Source: DASZGI01 sp035938995 (GTDB lineage Bacteria; Actinomycetota; Actinomycetes; Streptomycetales; Catenulisporaceae). Taken from it: a stretch of 6,040 nt of DNA. Both the position numbers and the translations under genes were made by a program. How positions within the stretch are numbered: position 1 is the stretch's first letter; each line of letters opens with the position of its first letter. Under the pieces are notes generated by a model. It made no database searches. It saw only the letters and a program-made list of their open reading frames with translations, and was not told where the DNA came from. This document shows, in pieces, positions 1-5,860 of the stretch. The stretch covers positions 1 to 6,040 of the forward strand of contig NZ_DASZGI010000381.1 in the NCBI RefSeq assembly GCF_035938995.1, given 5' to 3'.

Positions 1-98
1 GCCCCGGCGATCAGTCCGCGGCGCGAGACGTTGTGCTCGCCGTCGTCGCCGGTCCCCGCCGCCCGGTCCCGTGGTTCCTCGGTGTGTTCTGACGTCAC
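1..98 (-). CDS. N-terminus of a Tat-exported protein (partial, runs off the left edge)
   Basis: Reading the minus strand from a GTG at 98-96 gives 32 codons before the window edge, and the translation contains V-S-R-R-G-L-I-A-G at residues 24-32. This matches the twin-arginine (Tat) signal consensus S-R-R-x-F/L, with Arg26-Arg27 as the pair and the hydrophobic stretch just beginning at the edge. Residues 1-23 are polar and acidic, rich in D, E, G and T, as is common for actinobacterial Tat leaders. A strong ribosome binding site, AGGAG, lies 7 bases upstream of the GTG and supports this start. The mature protein is outside the window, so its function cannot be given; Tat substrates are folded, often cofactor-bearing, exported enzymes or lipoproteins. 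The gene is divergent from the UppP gene. Confidence 0.75.
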   Translation of the reverse strand, partial: MTSEHTEEPRDRAAGTGDDGEHNVSRRGLIAG

Positions 99-105
99 GA
101 ATTCG

Positions 106-110
106 CTCCT
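106..110 (-). promoter_or_regulatory. Ribosome binding site of the Tat-signal gene
   Basis: The minus strand reads AGGAG followed by a 7-base spacer and the GTG at 98. This near-consensus Shine-Dalgarno site is what fixes the start of the truncated leftward gene, which is too short in the window to be judged by length. Confidence 0.7.
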
Positions 111-162
111 GTGGGTCGTGCGGCGCAGCTGCCGCCGAATAGGGGGGCGTTCGTTACCGGAA

Positions 163-174
163 AGTAGGTTCGCG
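163..174 (+). repeat. 12-bp direct repeat, copy 1 (AGTAGGTTCGCG)
   Basis: The sequence AGTAGGTTCGCG recurs exactly at 377-388, with similar CCGG-A/G-rich bases just upstream of each copy (CCGGAA and CCGGG). The two copies lie 214 bp apart in the same intergenic region and the same orientation. They could be regulator binding sites or related promoter elements (TAGGTT resembles an actinobacterial -10), but no matching -35 is visible. A 12-bp match somewhere in 6 kb is not by itself improbable. Confidence 0.35.
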
Positions 175-293
175 CGGCGCCCAGCGCAAGAACCCTGTTC
201 GGCCGCACCGTGTCCATCGCCTGAACGCCGAAAGGCCGAGAAACTAAGCGGCGCGGTGTGTCAGGACCGCGCGACCGCCACAGCGCCCGCGCT

Positions 294-312
294 CCCGGCG
301 TGCGCCGCCGGG
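294..312 (+). other. GC-rich hairpin in the region upstream of uppP
   Basis: CCCGGCG (294-300) pairs perfectly with CGCCGGG (306-312) across a five-base loop. No T-tract follows, so it does not qualify as a standard intrinsic terminator. It could be an RNA structure in a long uppP leader, or only a consequence of the high GC content. Confidence 0.3.
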
Positions 313-376
313 CGTGAACCGCTCACAAGCAACGGGTGAATAACAGACAAGCCGATGCCGCGAGCGGCCGTCCGGG

Positions 377-388
377 AGTAGGTTCGCG
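377..388 (+). repeat. 12-bp direct repeat, copy 2 (AGTAGGTTCGCG)
   Basis: This is the second exact copy of the repeat at 163-174, lying 104 bp upstream of the uppP GTG start. Its position is compatible with a promoter or operator of uppP. Function is inferred only from repetition and location. Confidence 0.35.
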
Positions 389-478
389 ATGTCCCGGTCG
401 GGTGGCCGGGGCGCCGCGAACCGGGTGTGCCGCCGAGCGCGGCTATTCCAGGGAGCCGGCGCGTCACGAGCACCGGGC

Positions 479-485
479 AAGGGGG
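479..485 (+). promoter_or_regulatory. Ribosome binding site deciding the uppP start
   Basis: AAGGGGG lies 6 bases before the GTG at 492. The longer in-frame possibility beginning at 336 would add 52 arginine/glycine/alanine-rich residues that are not part of the UppP fold and has no comparable site. This argues for the GTG at 492. Confidence 0.7.
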
Positions 486-491
486 CCTTCT

Positions 492-1424
492 GTGACCGGG
501 CTGACCTATCTGCAGGCCGTCATCATCGGTCTCCTGCAAGGGGTGACCGAGCTCTTCCCCGTCTCCAGCCTCGGCCACTCCGTTCTGGTGCCCGCCTGGA
601 TCGGGGGCTCGTGGGAGCATCTGGTCACCGAGAGCGCCAGCAAGGAATCCGAGGACTCGCCGTACCTGGCGTTCATCGTGGCGCTGCACGTGGCCACCGC
701 GCTGGCCCTGCTCAGCTTCTACTGGCGTGACTGGGCCCGCGTGATCGCGGGGCTCGTCAGAACCCTGCGTACCCGCCGGATTGAGACCTCGACCGAACGG
801 CTCGCCTGGCTGCTGGTCGTCGCCACCGTCCCGGTCGGCATCAGCGGTCTGCTGCTCGAGCACGTCTTCCGTACCCTGTTCGCGAAACCGCTGGCCGCCT
901 CGATCTTCCTCACAATCAACGGCCTGATCCTGTTCGGCGCGGAGCGGCTGCGCCGCCGCCCGGTGCCGGGACCGGACGAGGCGCCGGCGCCAGGCGCGGT
1001 CAAGGCTCCGAGCCGCGCGCCGGCCGCGGGATCCCGTCAGCTGGACACCCTGGGCTACCGCGAGGCCGCGATCATCGGGCTCTTCCAGACCCTCGCTCTG
1101 CTGGCCGGGATCAGCCGCTCCGGGATCACGATGGCGGCCGGGCTGCTGCGCGGACTCGACCACGAGGACGCGGCCCGCTTCTCCTTCATGCTGGCCACCC
1201 CGGTGATCTTGGCGGCCGGCGTGTACAAGATTCCCAGCCTCACCGGCCCGGCCGGCGCACACATCCACGGCCAAGTGATCGCCGGATTCCTCACCGCCGG
1301 GGTGGCCGCCTACCTCTCGATCAGGTTCCTGACGAGGTACTTCACCACGCGCACGCTGACGCCTTTCGCGATCTACTGCCTCATTGCCGGGGCAGTCAGT
1401 ACCGTGTGGTTCGCAGCTTCCTGA
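492..1424 (+). CDS. uppP: Undecaprenyl-diphosphate phosphatase (UppP/BacA family)
   Basis: This integral membrane phosphatase hydrolyses undecaprenyl pyrophosphate to undecaprenyl phosphate, recycling the lipid carrier for peptidoglycan and other envelope polymers; overexpression in this family gives bacitracin resistance. The GTG start at 492 gives 310 residues. Both family signatures are present. QGVTELFPVSSLGH spans residues 16-29 and is the (E/Q)xxxE motif plus the Ser/His motif. AGISRSGIT spans 205-213; Arg209 corresponds to the essential arginine, and the usual PGxSRS proline is alanine here. Hydrophobic spans at about 60-78, 103-121, 133-150, 192-206, 232-247, 261-280 and 290-308 fit a multi-pass protein. 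A proline/alanine-rich linker at about 156-186 lies between the two halves and makes it longer than the roughly 270-residue E. coli form. Family assignment is firm; whether this is the sole or a paralogous UppP cannot be told. Confidence 0.95.
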   Translation: MTGLTYLQAVIIGLLQGVTELFPVSSLGHSVLVPAWIGGSWEHLVTESASKESEDSPYLAFIVALHVATALALLSFYWRDWARVIAGLVRTLRTRRIETSTERLAWLLVVATVPVGISGLLLEHVFRTLFAKPLAASIFLTINGLILFGAERLRRRPVPGPDEAPAPGAVKAPSRAPAAGSRQLDTLGYREAAIIGLFQTLALLAGISRSGITMAAGLLRGLDHEDAARFSFMLATPVILAAGVYKIPSLTGPAGAHIHGQVIAGFLTAGVAAYLSIRFLTRYFTTRTLTPFAIYCLIAGAVSTVWFAAS

Positions 1425-1556
1425 GCCACCGCCTCGAATACACCGTAGCTTTAGCAACTGTCCATCATCGGTGACGCATGATGTACGCGGAGCCTGCTGT
1501 GACCGATGGCAACGGAGCCGTCGGCGCGGGGGCCGACATCGCACAGGGGGTAAACC
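1425..1556. other. Intergenic region between uppP and the transglutaminase-like gene
   Basis: These 132 bp contain an AT-richer patch around 1445-1485 and a small inverted repeat, CATCAT (1463-1468) with ATGATG (1478-1483), around a 9-base centre. No T-tract follows it, so it is not a clear terminator, and it could be an operator half-site pair. TTAGCA (1451-1456) and CATGAT (1477-1482) each match 4 of 6 promoter consensus bases but are 20 bp apart, so no promoter is claimed. The gap suggests, without proving, that the downstream gene has its own promoter. Confidence 0.4.
1545..1550 (+). promoter_or_regulatory. Ribosome binding site of the transglutaminase-like gene
   Basis: AGGGGG is followed by six bases (TAAACC) and the ATG at 1557. 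The spacing is optimal and supports the chosen start. An upstream ATG pair at 1478/1481 is in another frame. Confidence 0.6.
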
Positions 1557-2576
1557 ATGAGGGTGTCGGGGCAGGAGGGCGGGGCTGCCGGAGTGTGGCA
1601 GTGGCTCGTCGCGGTTCAGCGGCTGCGGGCGGTACCCGCGGCCTATTTCCATCCGACGCTCGACCTGGCTCAGGCCGCGCGCGGGCTCGGTTGCGACAGC
1701 GGCCTTGTCGAAGAACTCGTACGTGCGGGATTCCCGGCCGACGAGACGCCCGAGGGGCTGCGCTTCGACTACTACGACGTGATGAACCTGGGGCTCGCGG
1801 CAGGTCTCGGCCGCTCTCTCGCGGAACAGTACGAGCAGCGATGCGCGACGATGGCGACGGGCACGCCCGAGGACTGGTCGGCGCAGCGCTCCTGGCGAGT
1901 GCGTCTGGGCGCGCCGTGCACCGCGCCGGACTGCGGGGGAGCGATACCCGCGCCGCCCGCGCCCGAACTGCTCGGCGGACGGCTCGTGGAATATCAGAGG
2001 TCGGAGAGAAACCCGAACGACGCGATCGCCGTCGTGCTGACCCGGGGCCGCCAGGAGCAACCGCGCACCGACCTCGTCCGCCGCATCCACGACGAGCTTC
2101 TGACCGGTCTGACCACCGGCCGTTACCAGTACAGCTGGCTGCCGGACACGCTGCGCCTCGACCCCGAAGCCGCCGCAGCGCACGGAATGCTGGACAGCGG
2201 CGTGGCGGCGTGGCTCATGCGGCGGTGGGCACTGGAAGCAGGGCTCGAAGTCCGCACGCGCAAGGGCTATCTGCTGGGCCTGGTCGGCGTTGAGCACGCG
2301 TGGGCCGAGGTGCGCGAGCAAGGGCGGTGGCTCGTCCTGGACCCGGTCCTCGCCTTCCACGCGCTGCGCCGGACCCCAGGCGGAACGGACGCCGCGGCCG
2401 CCTTCGCAGCGTTCTGCCAGGGCTCCGTGCACAACCACCTCCTCGCCTGGCCCGGCGCGGCCAACGAGCCCTTCACCGAGCACCAGTGCGCGGCGGGCGG
2501 CCATATCGCGTACCGGTGCGGCCGCCTTCCGTCCGCCACCCTGGCCCGACCTGTTGCGAGCATGGCCGGCGTCTGA
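1557..2576 (+). CDS. Transglutaminase-like fold protein with HTH-like N-terminus; Ser replaces the expected Cys
   Basis: The function is unknown; the product is a soluble protein of 339 residues with no signal peptide or membrane span. Residues about 208-268 follow the transglutaminase/papain-like core: a helix (MLDSGVAAWLMRRW, 211-224), then AGLEVRTRKGY (228-238), then HAWAEV (247-252), then WLVLDP (258-263). His247 and Asp262 sit where the catalytic His and Asp lie in this superfamily. In the usual G-x-C-x-D-x-A helix the Cys is about 15 residues before the conserved Gly of the AGL turn, and here that position is Ser214. Residues about 34-80 (LAQAARGLGCDSGLVEEL, then RFDYYDVMNL) resemble a MerR/excisionase-type helix-turn-helix. 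The C-terminus is rich in Cys and His (C287, H292, H294, H309, C311, H316, C321). It follows uppP on the same strand and converges on the methyltransferase gene, ending 28 bp from it. The fold is moderately sure; activity and role are not. It could be a pseudoenzyme or a serine-using variant. Confidence 0.7.
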   Translation: MRVSGQEGGAAGVWQWLVAVQRLRAVPAAYFHPTLDLAQAARGLGCDSGLVEELVRAGFPADETPEGLRFDYYDVMNLGLAAGLGRSLAEQYEQRCATMATGTPEDWSAQRSWRVRLGAPCTAPDCGGAIPAPPAPELLGGRLVEYQRSERNPNDAIAVVLTRGRQEQPRTDLVRRIHDELLTGLTTGRYQYSWLPDTLRLDPEAAAAHGMLDSGVAAWLMRRWALEAGLEVRTRKGYLLGLVGVEHAWAEVREQGRWLVLDPVLAFHALRRTPGGTDAAAAFAAFCQGSVHNHLLAWPGAANEPFTEHQCAAGGHIAYRCGRLPSATLARPVASMAGV

Positions 2577-2604
2577 GCCCTGCGCATCGGCGGCCCCGCC
2601 CTCG

Positions 2605-3687
2605 TTACCTTCGTTGTTGTCTTCCCGCTGCTCGCTTCGCCGCGCGCGTGCGGTCCAAGATGAACGCGCTCGGATGCAGCCCTCCCGTCGCGAGCTTCAC
2701 CTCACGCAACAGCCGAAGCCCGCGCGTGCGCTCCACCGACGCGCGAAACAGATTCTTGTCATCGGTCAGCACGACCGCGCGTCCGTCCATCCGCAGCACC
2801 CGGCCCAGCTCGCTCAGGAACCCCGGATAGAGCTCGATGTTCGCGCCGTGCGACCCCACCCGCTTGCCGAACGGGATGTTGGACACCACGCGATCCACGC
2901 ATTCCGTCCGCAACGGCATCGCGGTCGCGTCGGCCCGCACCAGAGCGCCGTCCGGAAACAGCGTCTTCTGATTCGCCGCGGCGGCCGCCAGCGCCCGCGC
3001 CGAGATGTCGCCGCCCACCAGGCGCAGATCCCGGCCCAGCGCCGCCGCCTCGACCAGCAGCGTCCCGGCCCCGCAGAAGGGGTCGTACACGAGTTGCCCG
3101 GGCTCCGGCTTCGCGAACTGCACCATCAGCGCCGCGATCAACGGGTTCGTCGAGGCGGGGATCCGTTCCATCGGTGCGAACCGGGCTGAGTGGTAGAGCG
3201 GTCCCACCTGTGCCAGCAGCAGATCGCCCCGTCGTGTGATGTTGACCTGCCACGCGTGTGGAGCGTTGACCCATCCCAACCGCTCCTCAAGCAGATCTCG
3301 CAACTTCCATCTGTCCACCAGCGGATCAATCCGGAAGCCCACCTGCTCGACCGTCGACGCCTCAGCCGCATCCATCGCGACAGCGCTGAGCACCCCACTA
3401 CGCCGTGAATCCGCCAAAAGGCGAAGCGCGCCCTCGTATTCGTCCCCCCGGTTCTCCTCATACGCGCCCAGCACCACCGACAGCGCCGAGTACATCCGAA
3501 GCTCCGCCACCGGCCCCAGTGGTCCGCGCAGATCCGCAACGACCGAGTCCTCGACGCGATGGATCCCGGTCAGCAGGGGCGCGCCCAGATCATGGCACTG
3601 CTGCAGCAAGCGCTCGACCACGCCCGGCAGGCTCTCCAGATGGACTCGGTCCGCGACCTCCCGCTCTGTGTCAACCGCCGGGTTCAC
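2605..3687 (-). CDS. Trm14/TrmN/THUMPD3-like RNA guanine-N2 methyltransferase
   Basis: This SAM-dependent methyltransferase of 360 residues probably forms N2-methylguanosine in tRNA, as archaeal Trm14 and Thermus TrmN do at position 6. The C-terminal Rossmann domain shows motif I DPFCGAGTLLVEAA (202-215), motif II with Asp227 (GGDISA), motif III RADATAMPL (251-259) and motif IV SNIPFGKRVGSH (269-280). The N-I-P-F-G-K-R-x-G-S form is close to the D-L-P-F-G-K signature of THUMPD3-type enzymes. NPLIAALM (181-188) is the conserved helix before motif I. Residues 1-170 take the place of the N-terminal ferredoxin-like/THUMP region (LPGVVERLL at 20-28), but the THUMP fold is weakly visible by eye. 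The start is a GTG at 3687 that overlaps the rsmD stop by four bases (GTGA), implying translational coupling. The C-terminus is a basic tail (RAAKRAAGRQQRR). The stop is TAA. The exact tRNA target is inferred. Confidence 0.85.
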   Translation of the reverse strand: MNPAVDTEREVADRVHLESLPGVVERLLQQCHDLGAPLLTGIHRVEDSVVADLRGPLGPVAELRMYSALSVVLGAYEENRGDEYEGALRLLADSRRSGVLSAVAMDAAEASTVEQVGFRIDPLVDRWKLRDLLEERLGWVNAPHAWQVNITRRGDLLLAQVGPLYHSARFAPMERIPASTNPLIAALMVQFAKPEPGQLVYDPFCGAGTLLVEAAALGRDLRLVGGDISARALAAAAANQKTLFPDGALVRADATAMPLRTECVDRVVSNIPFGKRVGSHGANIELYPGFLSELGRVLRMDGRAVVLTDDKNLFRASVERTRGLRLLREVKLATGGLHPSAFILDRTRAAKRAAGRQQRR

Positions 3688-4244
3688 GCGACGTCAACCG
3701 CCCGCGCATACCAGAGCCCTGTCTCTCCGTACGCCTTCTGCGCCACCAGCTCCAAGCCGCCAGGCCACTCCGGTGACGCGGACCGAGTGTCCCGTTCGAC
3801 CACGACAACGCTCTCGGGACCGAGCCATCCGTTGGCCGTCAACAAACGCAGATCCGAGTCGACCGACTGTGCATAAGGCGGATCCAGGAACACCACATCC
3901 ATGGCCCCCGCCGCCGGCCGCCCAAGGAACTTCTCCACGCCCACGGCCTCCACCCGGCACGCAGCCTCCGCCCCCAGTACCCTGGCATTCTCGCGAATCA
4001 CCTTCACCGCATCGCCGTCCCGCTCCACGAAAGTCACCTGCGCCGCGCCCCGCGAAAGCGCCTCGAACCCGATCGCCCCCGACCCCGCGTACAGGTCCAA
4101 AAACGCCGCGCCCGAAAGCTCCACCAGCGACTCCAGCGAGCCGAACAGCGACTCGCGGACCCGGTCGCTCGTCGGACGGGTCGAGGCGCCCGCCGGCGTC
4201 CGGATGACCCGCCGGCCGTACCTGCCCGCGATGATTCTGATCAC
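3684..4244 (-). CDS. rsmD: 16S rRNA (guanine(966)-N2)-methyltransferase RsmD
   Basis: RsmD methylates N2 of G966 in 16S rRNA near the decoding-site end of helix 31, using SAM, during small-subunit assembly. The 186-residue product has the family's usual length and all of its landmarks. These are IIAGRYGRR near the start (4-12), RPTSDRVRESLF (23-34), the SAM-binding motif DLYAGSGAIGFEALSRG (50-66), acidic motif II VERD (73-76), catalytic motif IV DPPY (121-124) and the C-terminal KAYGETGLWYA (170-180). The start is a GTG at 4244 with only a weak ribosome binding site; the nearest candidate, AAGG, is 12 bases away. Its stop overlaps the start of the next methyltransferase gene (GTGA). The upstream neighbour is a DUF234 ATPase 68 bp away, and the downstream neighbour is not coaD, so the common actinomycete recG-rsmD-coaD order is not seen. 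Confidence 0.95.
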   Translation of the reverse strand: MIRIIAGRYGRRVIRTPAGASTRPTSDRVRESLFGSLESLVELSGAAFLDLYAGSGAIGFEALSRGAAQVTFVERDGDAVKVIRENARVLGAEAACRVEAVGVEKFLGRPAAGAMDVVFLDPPYAQSVDSDLRLLTANGWLGPESVVVVERDTRSASPEWPGGLELVAQKAYGETGLWYARAVDVA

Positions 4245-4312
4245 CCCGCGAGCTTACCTTCGCCCTGCGGCCGACCAGCGGACCGCGCTCCGCGAGAAGG
4301 CACGCCGGTTCT

Positions 4313-5803
4313 TCACTCGGAGCCCTCAACCCGCCGGTAAAGGTCTTCCGGACTGATGAGCAGGACCTCCGGGTTCTCAGTCGCCGCCTTGCGAAGGTCG
4401 TCAGTGAACCCCGCCCCGGCGTAGCAGGCGAGCTTGGCGGACTCGGCGCCGAGCCTGCCTTGCGCCGTGAGCAGGGCACGGATACGTCGCAGACGCTCGA
4501 GATGGGTCAAGCCCATGACTTCGCCCCACTTCACCTCTCCGATCGCGAGCAGCGGCTGTCGATTGTCGTCGTCCAGACCGAAGGCGACGACGTCGACCTC
4601 GTACCTGGTCCGGTTCGCCGGATCGTTCACCGTGCCGTGTTCCACACGATGGGGGTAGCCGTCGAACAATCCATTCGGAGCGAGATGACGCGTCCAGTGA
4701 CGGCAGACGTGCTCGAAGTGTGGGCCGAGGACGTTGCCGACGAATCGTTGCTGGCTGCGCTGCCACAGCCTTGTCGCGTCGCGGGTGTGTTCCAGATCTG
4801 ACCAGATCGGACGCATGACGGCGTGATAGAAGGCGACGAGCGGTTCGTTGATCCGGAATTCTGTCCGATTGTCCTTGAAGGCGTCGGGTTCCTTGGTGAT
4901 GAGCCCGCAGTCCTCCAGGACGTTTAGCGGATGAGCCAGGTCCCCGGACTTGCGACCGAGATACGAGGCGATACCGCCGCGATTGGCGTTTCCGACGGCG
5001 ATGGCCGCTAGCACGGAGTGGTAGAGGTTGGTGTCGTGAAGTTCGGGTTCATCAGCCAGCAGATACCGTGCCTCACGGAACAGCGGGCTGGTGGGGGACA
5101 GGACGGTGCGCAGGATCCATGCGTCGAAATCCGCTGGGTTCTTCGGGGTGTCGTCCCTCGCGTATTCCCGGCGGTAGGCCGGTGTGCCACCGACGACGGC
5201 GTTCACCTTCAGCGCGGTGGTCGGGTCGCTGATGTCCCAGAATTCGGCGGCACGTTGGTGGTCCAGTGTCGGCACGACCAGTTCGAGGCCGGCGCGCCCG
5301 CGCAGAGGCGCGTCGCCGCTGAGCAAGCTGCCCATGAATGACATCGCCGAGCCGCAGAGCAGAAGCCGCGTGCGGCTGGAATCCCGCTCGCTGCGCAGCG
5401 GCGCGAGCGCGTTCTGGACGATCGACGGCAAGCGCGGGTTCGCCCGGGCAAGGTAGGGAAACTCGTCGATCACGACCGAGACGGCCCGTTCGCGCCCCAG
5501 CGCCAGAATCGCATCGAAGACCGCGCGCCAGTCGTCGAACGCCAAGGGAGCAGGCGAGCGCAGATACTCCGCGAGCAGTGTGCCGACCTGGCGCAGCGAC
5601 TCCCCGTCTGTCGCCTCGTCCGCTGCGAAATAGAAGCCGCCGGTTGCCCGGCACAGCGCCCGAAGCAGGAAGGTCTTGCCTTGCCGTCGCCGACCTGAGA
5701 CGACGCCGAGAGCGGCCCCCTGGCGTTCATCTGTGGCGAAGGCGCTCAGGGCGGACCACTCGTGGGTTCGGTCGAACATTTCGGCCGGCCTGGGCAGCGG
5801 CAT
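4313..5803 (-). CDS. ATPase_2/DUF234-type P-loop ATPase with PD-(D/E)XK-like C-terminus
   Basis: This AAA/STAND-like ATPase has an unknown physiological role; the family (archaeal ATPase_2 plus DUF234) occurs in mobile or defence-like contexts. The ATG at 5803 gives 496 residues. In that numbering MFDRTHEW (9-16) opens the ATPase. The Walker A motif is GRRRQGKT (37-44), the Walker B motif VVIDEFPYL ends at 118 with Asp113-Glu114, and LLLCGSAMSFM (147-157) is the sensor strand. A winged-helix region lies at about 268-306 (GIASYLGRK, then LEDCGLITKE). FRINEPLVAFYHAVMRP (316-332) is typical of the DUF234 junction. The C-terminus carries EVDVV (Asp404) and GEVKW (Glu423-x-Lys425), the D...ExK arrangement of PD-(D/E)XK nuclease folds. 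A TTG at 5839 could extend it by 12 residues but lies inside the upstream repeat; GGGAGG 7 bases before the ATG favours 5803. Two sampled 60-base rows gave about 62% GC, lower than its neighbours, hinting at transfer. Confidence 0.88.
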   Translation of the reverse strand: MPLPRPAEMFDRTHEWSALSAFATDERQGAALGVVSGRRRQGKTFLLRALCRATGGFYFAADEATDGESLRQVGTLLAEYLRSPAPLAFDDWRAVFDAILALGRERAVSVVIDEFPYLARANPRLPSIVQNALAPLRSERDSSRTRLLLCGSAMSFMGSLLSGDAPLRGRAGLELVVPTLDHQRAAEFWDISDPTTALKVNAVVGGTPAYRREYARDDTPKNPADFDAWILRTVLSPTSPLFREARYLLADEPELHDTNLYHSVLAAIAVGNANRGGIASYLGRKSGDLAHPLNVLEDCGLITKEPDAFKDNRTEFRINEPLVAFYHAVMRPIWSDLEHTRDATRLWQRSQQRFVGNVLGPHFEHVCRHWTRHLAPNGLFDGYPHRVEHGTVNDPANRTRYEVDVVAFGLDDDNRQPLLAIGEVKWGEVMGLTHLERLRRIRALLTAQGRLGAESAKLACYAGAGFTDDLRKAATENPEVLLISPEDLYRRVEGSE

Positions 5804-5810
5804 GGACGGG

Positions 5811-5816
5811 CCTCCC
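5811..5816 (-). promoter_or_regulatory. Ribosome binding site deciding the ATPase start
   Basis: The minus strand reads GGGAGG, then a 7-base spacer, then ATG at 5803. This places the start downstream of the tandem repeat and rejects the in-frame TTG at 5839, which lies within the repeat and lacks a ribosome binding site. Confidence 0.7.
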
Positions 5817-5830
5817 GCGCTTCGATTCCC

Positions 5831-5860
5831 ATAAATCAACTTATGATAACTCGACTTATG
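5831..5860 (-). promoter_or_regulatory. Tandem 15-bp AT-rich operator-like repeat upstream of the ATPase gene
   Basis: On the minus strand, CATAAGTCGAGTTAT (5860-5846) is followed immediately by CATAAGTTGATTTAT (5845-5831); the two units match at 13 of 15 positions. Each unit is a near-palindrome with ATAA and TTAT arms around TCGA or TTGA, and the pair is flanked symmetrically by CCC and GGG. The array lies 28 bases upstream of the ATG, in strong compositional contrast to the GC-rich surroundings. A -10-like TATCAT (5848-5843) spans the junction, so a protein binding here could block transcription. No good -35 is visible. This looks like a two-site operator for a dimeric regulator. Which regulator binds is unknown; autoregulation through the ATPase's winged helix is only a guess. 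Confidence 0.6.

Larger units (their letters stand above)
111..491. other. Divergent intergenic region between the Tat-signal gene and uppP
   Basis: About 380 bp separate the two divergent starts. I see no supportable gene: the open frames here are arginine/proline/alanine-rich shadows without a ribosome binding site. It should hold promoters for both flanking genes, but I could not identify a convincing -35/-10 pair. It does contain an exact 12-bp direct repeat (163-174 and 377-388), a GC-rich 7-bp hairpin (294-312), and the uppP ribosome binding site at its right end. No known riboswitch core was recognised. Confidence 0.6.

Noticed and set aside
191..260. CCTGAACGCCGAAAGG stretch as the start of a ydaO-type c-di-AMP riboswitch
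   Set aside because: Only a short CTGAACGCC resemblance exists; the expected downstream G-rich conserved core is absent.
336..491. A 52-residue N-terminal extension of UppP from the ATG-like start at 336
   Set aside because: The extra residues are basic, low-complexity and outside the UppP fold, while AAGGGGG lies 6 bases before the GTG at 492.
1478..2293. A 271-codon plus-strand frame beginning with MMYAEPAV ahead of the transglutaminase-like gene
   Set aside because: It runs out of frame through the 1557-2576 gene, is Arg/Ala/Gly-rich with no motifs, and lacks a good ribosome binding site; the alternative frame has both motifs and a ribosome binding site.
261..2504. A 747-codon open frame on the minus strand spanning uppP and the transglutaminase-like gene
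   Set aside because: It is antisense to two well-supported genes. Its translation is Arg/Gly/Ala/Pro-rich without recognisable domains, the typical antisense shadow of very high-GC coding DNA.
2589..2600. GGCG/CGCC hairpin between the convergent genes as a bidirectional terminator
   Set aside because: The stem is only four base pairs with no T-tract, in a 28-bp gap.
3236..4207. A 323-codon plus-strand frame opposite the two methyltransferase genes
   Set aside because: Its Ser/Pro/Arg/Thr-rich translation without domains mirrors the codon structure of rsmD and the Trm14-like gene on the other strand.
4278..4293. Hairpin GCGGA/TCCGC between the ATPase gene and rsmD as a terminator
   Set aside because: The stem is only 5 bp with no T-tract, so it is expected by chance at this GC content.
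5804..5839. TTG start at 5839 for the ATPase
   Set aside because: It lies inside the tandem repeat and has no ribosome binding site; ATG at 5803 has GGGAGG at ideal spacing.
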